From the NCBI GenBank assembly GCA_002402165.1, contig NVVI01000004.1, positions 86,990-98,359 of the forward strand: a DNA stretch of 11,370 nt. The letters run 5' to 3'. The translations under genes and the position numbers were made by a program. A model generated the notes under the pieces. It was given only the letters and a program-made list of their open reading frames with translations, made no database searches and was not told where the DNA came from. Position 1 is the stretch's first letter, and each line of letters opens with the position of its first letter. Below are positions 7,375 to 11,370 of this stretch, in pieces. The DNA comes from Flavobacteriales bacterium. GTDB taxonomy: Bacteria; Bacteroidota; Bacteroidia; Flavobacteriales_E; Vicingaceae.

Positions 7375-7923
7375 TTATATACGGGCTACCCAAGGTACTT
7401 CATCAACAGCTTTATCCACAACAATTTTTCTTGCCAAAATGAATAAATAGTCTGATAATCTATTTAAATAAATTAGCACAATTTCATCAACAGTTTCTAA
7501 TTCAGCTAAATGACTAATAATTCTTTCTGCTCTTCTGCAAACACACCTCGTTATATGGCAATAAGAAACTATTGTATGACCTCCAGGCAAAACAAAAGAT
7601 CTCATTTCAGGAAGATTTTCGTTCATGACATCAATTTCATTTTCGAGTAACACAATGTCATCAGAATTTAATTGAGGTACTTTTACTTTAGTGTTTTCTG
7701 GTTCAGTAGCTAATATAGAGCCGATGGTAAATAATCTATCCTGAATTTCAATTAAGGTGTCAATGCTTTGCTTATCAATGTCTTGGTCACGGATTAGACC
7801 AATGTAGGAATTTAGTTCATCTACCGTACCATAAGCGTCAATTCTTAAATGATGCTTTGGAACTCTCTTGCCTCCGAAAAGTGATGTTTGGCCTTTATCT
7901 CCAGTTTTAGTGTAAATCTTCAT
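7375..7923 (-). CDS. pduO: PduO-type cob(I)alamin adenosyltransferase
   Basis: The enzyme transfers the adenosyl group of ATP to cob(I)alamin (or cob(I)yrinic acid diamide) to make the adenosylcobalamin coenzyme; PduO-type enzymes act as cytoplasmic trimers. The 182-residue length is typical. The N-terminal ATP-binding loop is TKTGDKGQTSLFGG (5-18), followed by DAYGTVDELNSYIG (29-42), with D35/E36 in the conserved position. The helical signature RCVCRRAER (126-134) supplies conserved arginines, and YLNRLSDYLF (152-161) contains the conserved N154-R155-L-S-D158. All motifs are intact. The start at 7923 gives the canonical MKIYTKTGD beginning. It is divergent from prfB across 52 nt, which leaves no room for a full cobalamin riboswitch. 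Its presence implies an adenosylcobalamin-dependent enzyme elsewhere in the genome, such as methylmalonyl-CoA mutase. The symbol is by family; names vary (MMAB, cobO-like, yvqK). Confidence 0.95.
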   Translation of the reverse strand: MKIYTKTGDKGQTSLFGGKRVPKHHLRIDAYGTVDELNSYIGLIRDQDIDKQSIDTLIEIQDRLFTIGSILATEPENTKVKVPQLNSDDIVLLENEIDVMNENLPEMRSFVLPGGHTIVSYCHITRCVCRRAERIISHLAELETVDEIVLIYLNRLSDYLFILARKIVVDKAVDEVPWVARI

Positions 7924-7975
7924 TTGTCTATTTTATTTAGCTAAAATTAATGATTATTTATATTATTTTTAACGC

Positions 7976-9062
7976 ATGATAACTCAAGACCAAGTAAAAT
8001 TATTAGTTGACCGCCTGGATGCGTTAAGGGGGTATCTTTGACATTGATGCAAAACTTATACAACTAGAAGAAGAGGAACAAAAAACTCACGACCCTAACT
8101 TTTGGGACAATTCTGGTAATGCCGAAATGCAACTAAAAGTTGTTAGAAACATCAAAGTATGGACAGATAGCTATTCATCAGTTGCTAATGAAATAGATGA
8201 CTTACAAGTGCTTTATGATTTCCATAAAGAAGGAGAAGCAACAGAAGCAGAAGTCCAAAAACAATATGACTTTTCTATTAAGAAAATAGAAGACTTAGAG
8301 TTTAAAAATATGCTAAGTGCAGAAGAAGATTCATTAAGTGCTGTGCTTCAAATTACTGCTGGAGCAGGCGGAACAGAAAGTTGTGATTGGGCTTCAATGC
8401 TATTGAGAATGTACCAAATGTGGGCAGAAAAAAATGGATGCAAAATTAAAACGCTTGATTACCAAGCTGGAGATGTTGCGGGAATAAAAACCGTAACCAT
8501 TGAAATAGAAGGAGATTTTGCTTTTGGTTATTTAAAAGGTGAAAATGGAGTACATCGATTAGTAAGAGTTAGCCCATTTAATTCTCAAGGAAAAAGAATG
8601 ACTTCTTTTGTTTCTGTTTATGTATATCCTTTAGCTGACGATACGATTGAAATAAATATAAATCCGGCTGATATTACGTTAGATTTTGCTCGTTCTGGTG
8701 GAGCTGGTGGTCAAAATGTAAATAAAGTAGAAACCAAAGTTATTCTTAGGCATATTCCTTCAGGTATTATGATTACAAACTCTGAAACACGGTCTCAATT
8801 AAAAAACAGAGAAAAAGCAATGCAATTACTAAAATCACAATTGTATGAAATTGAAATGCGTAAAAAAATGGAATCACGTAATGAAATTGAAGATAATAAA
8901 TTAAAAATAGAATGGGGAGCACAAATAAGGAGTTATGTGCTTGATGATAAAAGAGTAAAAGATCATCGAACTAACTTTACCGTTAATGATCCTTCTAAAG
9001 TTTTAGATGGAGATTTAGATGGTTTCTTAAAAGCTTACTTAATGGAATTTGGAAAATCTTAA
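7976..9062 (+). CDS. prfB: peptide chain release factor 2, with programmed +1 frameshift
   Basis: Release factor 2 reads UAA and UGA and triggers release of the finished protein. The gene is in two frames. Frame 0 runs from ATG 7976 to CTT 8036-8038 (21 codons) and meets an in-frame TGA at 8039-8041. Skipping T8039 continues from GAC 8040 to the TAA at 9060-9062. The joined product has 361 residues, near the 365 of E. coli RF2. Taking ATG 8127 as the start would lose 50 N-terminal residues, including DALRGYLDIDAK across the join, which is typical of RF2. The stop-codon recognition motif SPF is at 199-201 and the catalytic GGQ at 244-246, in [11 protein letters not shown]. Residue 240, aligned with E. 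coli residue 246, is Ser. ArsC follows after 10 nt. Expression should be self-regulating: scarce RF2 makes the ribosome pause at TGA and shift frame. Confidence 0.97.
8027..8042 (+). promoter_or_regulatory. prfB programmed +1 frameshift site
   Basis: AGGGGGTATCTTTGAC contains all the classical parts: a Shine-Dalgarno-like AGGGGG, a 3-nt spacer, the slippery codon CTT, the stop TGA and the unfavourable 3' base C. From memory it is the same core as in E. coli prfB. The reading frame on each side encodes RF2, so the site must be used to make full-length protein. Confidence 0.96.
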
Positions 9063-9072
9063 TACTTAAAAA

Positions 9073-9411
9073 ATGAAAATTTATCACAACCCCCGCTGTA
9101 GTAAAAGCAGACAAACATTACAGCTTATTAAAGATGCTGGAGTAACTGTAGAAATTGTAGAGTATCTCAAAACAATTCCTACAATTAAAGAATTAGAAAT
9201 GGTATTAATGAAGTTAAATCTTAAACCAAAAGACATTATTAGAAAAGGTGAATCTGTTTACAAAGAGAAATTTAAAAACAGTAATTTCAATGATGATGAA
9301 TGGATAAAAATAATGATAGAATATCCTAAGTTAATTGAAAGACCAATTGTTATTAAAGGAAATAAAGCAATAATTTGCAGGCCGCCAGAAAACGTGTTAG
9401 ACTTAATTTAG
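9073..9411 (+). CDS. arsC: ArsC-family arsenate reductase (glutaredoxin-dependent type)
   Basis: This is a small thioredoxin-fold protein of the ArsC family. The N-terminal HNPRCSKSR motif (5-13) carries the catalytic C9. R57, R90 (in ERPIV) and R103 (in CRPPENV) align with the three arsenate-binding arginines of E. coli ArsC (R60, R94, R107), so the active site looks complete. The classical enzyme reduces arsenate to arsenite with glutathione and glutaredoxin. The 112-residue length is nearer to YfgD-like chromosomal members than to plasmid ArsC (141). No arsenite pump (arsB/acr3) or arsR repressor is nearby, so a role in arsenic resistance cannot be assumed; a general thiol reductase function is possible. 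It lies 10 nt after prfB and is probably co-transcribed with it. Its last 4 nt overlap a small convergent ORF on the minus strand. Confidence 0.88.
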   Translation: MKIYHNPRCSKSRQTLQLIKDAGVTVEIVEYLKTIPTIKELEMVLMKLNLKPKDIIRKGESVYKEKFKNSNFNDDEWIKIMIEYPKLIERPIVIKGNKAIICRPPENVLDLI

Positions 9412-9569
9412 TCTTCTAACTCAGCTAATCTTTTCATCCAAGTAGGTCCATATTTTTTTAGTAAAAACAATTTGATAGAGCTAGGAACAACAACTGTGAA
9501 TAAAAACAACAATATCCAAAATGATCCAAAGAAAACTAAAAAGAATAATAATACTCCTACCAATACCAT
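9408..9569 (-). CDS. small membrane protein of unknown function (53 aa)
   Basis: A short open frame runs from ATG 9569 to TAA at 9410-9408. An in-frame stop 15 nt upstream of the ATG fixes the N-terminal limit. The protein begins MVLVGVLLFFLVFFGSFWIL and stays hydrophobic to about residue 28, giving one long or two short membrane segments. It then has a charged tail containing LLKKYGPTWMKRLAELED (36-53), which looks like an amphipathic cytoplasmic helix. This ordered layout, rather than random codons, is why I call it. It lies 58 nt downstream of the fumarase gene on the same strand with no terminator between, so it may be its co-transcribed partner. It overlaps the end of arsC by 4 nt on the opposite strand. 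I do not recognise the family. The alternative is a chance ORF in AT-rich DNA. Confidence 0.6.
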   Translation of the reverse strand: MVLVGVLLFFLVFFGSFWILLFLFTVVVPSSIKLFLLKKYGPTWMKRLAELED

Positions 9570-9627
9570 GTTTACTAATTTTTAGATGTTACTAACCGTA
9601 AAAGTAAAAAAATTATACTAATTAATT

Positions 9628-11232
9628 CTAAATATTTTCAAAAAAATCATTGCCTTTATCATCACAAATAATAAATGCTGGGAAATTTTCTACCACAATT
9701 TTTCTTACAGCTTCCATTTCCAACTCTCCAAAGTCAACAACCTCTACAGACTTAATATTAGATTTAGCTAAAATAGCCGCTGGTCCTCCAATAGAACCCA
9801 AATAAAACCCACCATATTTTTTACAAGCATCTGTAACCGATGGAGATCGGTTCCCTTTTGCCAACATGATTAATGACCCTCCGTGAGATTGAAATTCATC
9901 CACATAAGGATCCATTCTTCCTGCTGTGGTTGGTCCAAAGCTACCAGATGGCATACCTTCAGGAGTTTTTGCAGGCCCAGCATAATAAATAGGGTGCTTT
10001 TTAAAATAATCCGGCATTGGTTCTCCCGCATCTAACATTTCTTTAATTCGAGCATGAGCACTGTCTCTTGCAACAATTAATGTTCCTCTCAAATTCAACC
10101 TTGTTTTTATTGGGTATTGAGATAAAATTTTAAGTTGTTCTTCCATTGGTAAATCCAAATCGATCTCAACTGCTGGTTCTAAATGTGGAGCTTTTTCAGG
10201 TAAAAATTTACTAGGATTGGTTTCTAATTGCTCCAAGAAAATTCCATCTTTAGTAATCTTCCCTTTAATGTTTCTATCTGCAGAACAGCTAACTCCTAAT
10301 CCAACAGGACAAGATGCTCCGTGCCTTGGTAAACGAATTACTTTTACATCGTGTGTAAAATATTTACCTCCAAACTGAGCTCCAATTAAACTATCCTGGC
10401 ATATTTTTTGAATTTTTTCTTCCCATTCTGTATCTCTAAATGCTCTTCCTCCAGCACTTCCAACTGTTGGTAATTCATCATAATAACCTGCCGAAGCCAT
10501 TTTAACTGCTTTTAAGTTTGCTTCAGCTGAAGTTCCACCAACCACAAAAGCTAAATGGTATGGAGGGCATGCAGCAGTCCCTAAGTCTTTTATTTTTTCT
10601 TTAACAAATTCTGTCATTGACTTTTCATTCAACAATGCTTTTGTTTTTTGATACAAAAATGTTTTATTGGCAGAGCCTCCTCCTTTGGTTAAAAACAAAA
10701 ATTTATACTCATTTCCTTCTTCAGCATAAATATCTATTTGAGCAGGCAGATTGCTCCCTGAATTTTTTTCGTCAAACATATTTACCGCAATCATTTGAGA
10801 ATACCTTAAATTTCTTTCCTGAAAAGTGTTGTAAATTCCTTTAGATAAATACTCTGCATCATCAACTCCAGTAAAAACATTTTCTCCTTTTTTGGCCACA
10901 ACTATTGCTGTTCCTGTATCTTGACATGAAGGAAGTTGCCCTGCAACTGAAACTTCTGCGTTCTTTAAAAGTGTATAAGAAACAAATCGATCATTATCTG
11001 TTGCTTCAGGATCATCCAAAATTTTAGCTAGCTTTTCTAAATGAGCTGTTCGTAGCATAAACGAAACATCTGCCATTGCTTCTGATGCTAATAATTCTAA
11101 GGCTTTAGGGTTTACTTTTAGAATTTCTCTTCCATCAACCTCAATAGTTGAAATGTATTCTTTGGAAATTAATTTATACGTTGTTGAATCTCCTTTTAAA
11201 GAGAACTGTTTTTCGTAAATGAATTCAGCCAT
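9628..11232 (-). CDS. fumA: class I fumarate hydratase, fused alpha-beta type
   Basis: The enzyme interconverts fumarate and (S)-malate in the TCA cycle using an oxygen-sensitive [4Fe-4S] cluster. The 534-residue chain contains the N-terminal alpha part (to about 345) and the C-terminal beta part, joined as in E. coli FumA. Cluster ligands are predicted at C103 (LPSCQDTG), C222 (ACPPYH) and C316 (GVSCSADR); their spacing of 119 and 94 residues agrees with the known class I enzymes. Substrate-site sequences GGGSANK (184-190) and [15 protein letters not shown] (429-443) are also present. ATG at 11232 follows an A-rich leader without a Shine-Dalgarno. A tartrate dehydratase is related, but the fused form argues for fumarase. 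The gene is transcribed toward the small membrane protein at 9408-9569. Confidence 0.95.
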   Translation of the reverse strand: MAEFIYEKQFSLKGDSTTYKLISKEYISTIEVDGREILKVNPKALELLASEAMADVSFMLRTAHLEKLAKILDDPEATDNDRFVSYTLLKNAEVSVAGQLPSCQDTGTAIVVAKKGENVFTGVDDAEYLSKGIYNTFQERNLRYSQMIAVNMFDEKNSGSNLPAQIDIYAEEGNEYKFLFLTKGGGSANKTFLYQKTKALLNEKSMTEFVKEKIKDLGTAACPPYHLAFVVGGTSAEANLKAVKMASAGYYDELPTVGSAGGRAFRDTEWEEKIQKICQDSLIGAQFGGKYFTHDVKVIRLPRHGASCPVGLGVSCSADRNIKGKITKDGIFLEQLETNPSKFLPEKAPHLEPAVEIDLDLPMEEQLKILSQYPIKTRLNLRGTLIVARDSAHARIKEMLDAGEPMPDYFKKHPIYYAGPAKTPEGMPSGSFGPTTAGRMDPYVDEFQSHGGSLIMLAKGNRSPSVTDACKKYGGFYLGSIGGPAAILAKSNIKSVEVVDFGELEMEAVRKIVVENFPAFIICDDKGNDFFENI

Positions 11233-11310
11233 TTTTTTATTTTGAATTAGAACACGAAGTTAAGATTTGTTCCTAAATATATTTATGTTAGAAATCAGTA
11301 TTTTATCAAT

Positions 11311-11345
11311 AAAAAAAGGCTAACGCTTCTGTGAAAATCTGCCTT
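11311..11345 (-). terminator. possible terminator of a gene beyond the right edge
   Basis: On the minus strand AAGGC (11345-11341) and GCCTT (11320-11316) could pair around a 20-nt interior that can form a weak inner TTTC/GAAG stem. A T-run (down to 11311) follows directly. The form and position would suit the end of a gene upstream of fumarase that lies outside the window. The stem is short, so this is tentative. Confidence 0.35.
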
Positions 11346-11370
11346 ATAGCTTCTTATTTATCTACTCCAA

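Noticed and set aside
7924..7975. Cobalamin riboswitch upstream of the adenosyltransferase
   Set aside because: Only 52 nt separate it from prfB, too short for the aptamer, and no B12-box-like sequence is visible.
8127..9062. RF2 starting at ATG 8127
   Set aside because: The upstream frame up to 8040 encodes the standard RF2 N-terminus, and the frameshift site supplies the real join; 8127 is an internal methionine.
10617..10844. Plus-strand 75-residue ORF inside fumarase
   Set aside because: It is fully antisense to well-conserved class I fumarase sequence, with no recognisable features.
11274..11281. TATATTTA on the minus strand as a fumarase promoter
   Set aside because: The last base differs from TAnnTTTG and the only upstream TTG is 25 nt away, so it is not better than chance in AT-rich DNA.

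Overview
The window looks like a chromosomal stretch from a member of the Bacteroidota, most likely the Flavobacteriales. The DNA is strongly AT-rich. A secreted protein ends in a type IX secretion (T9SS) sorting domain. Several intergenic regions carry the Bacteroidota promoter element TAnnTTTG, and almost no gene has a Shine-Dalgarno sequence. A periplasmic-TPR histidine kinase paired with a LytTR regulator and a fused class I fumarase fit the same assignment. I see no mobile element, CRISPR array, tRNA, rRNA or phage gene.

Layout. (1) Positions 1-1981, minus strand: two probably co-transcribed genes. The first to be transcribed (1981 to 1241) encodes an unrecognised exported 246-residue protein. 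The second (from 1210, cut by the left edge) encodes a T9SS cargo protein with seven repeats of about 48 residues. (2) Positions 1982-2206: a divergent intergenic region. (3) Positions 2207-4839, plus strand: a two-component system of a TPR/HisKA_2 histidine kinase and a LytTR response regulator, 2 nt apart. (4) Positions 4905-6972: rpoN (sigma-54), followed after 4 nt by a small PAP2-like membrane protein, ending in a strong bidirectional hairpin terminator. (5) Positions 7030-7923, minus strand: a small DUF2795 protein with a good promoter, and a PduO-type cob(I)alamin adenosyltransferase. (6) Positions 7976-9411, plus strand: prfB, encoding release factor 2 through a programmed +1 frameshift, then an ArsC-family reductase. 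(7) Positions 9408-11232, minus strand: class I fumarase and, downstream of it, a 53-residue membrane protein that overlaps the end of arsC by 4 nt.

How the parts relate. Most of the window is housekeeping: translation termination, sigma factor, TCA cycle and cofactor adenosylation. The accessory part is the left third, where a periplasmic sensor and DNA-binding regulator are divergent from two exported proteins; a regulatory link is possible but unproven. The clearest non-trivial feature is the prfB recoding site. Its core is the same as the classical Escherichia coli site and sits in a genome that otherwise seems to ignore Shine-Dalgarno pairing. I did not find a convincing new multi-gene system. 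The least explained items are the 53-residue membrane protein, the 246-residue exported protein and the PAP2-like protein coupled to rpoN.
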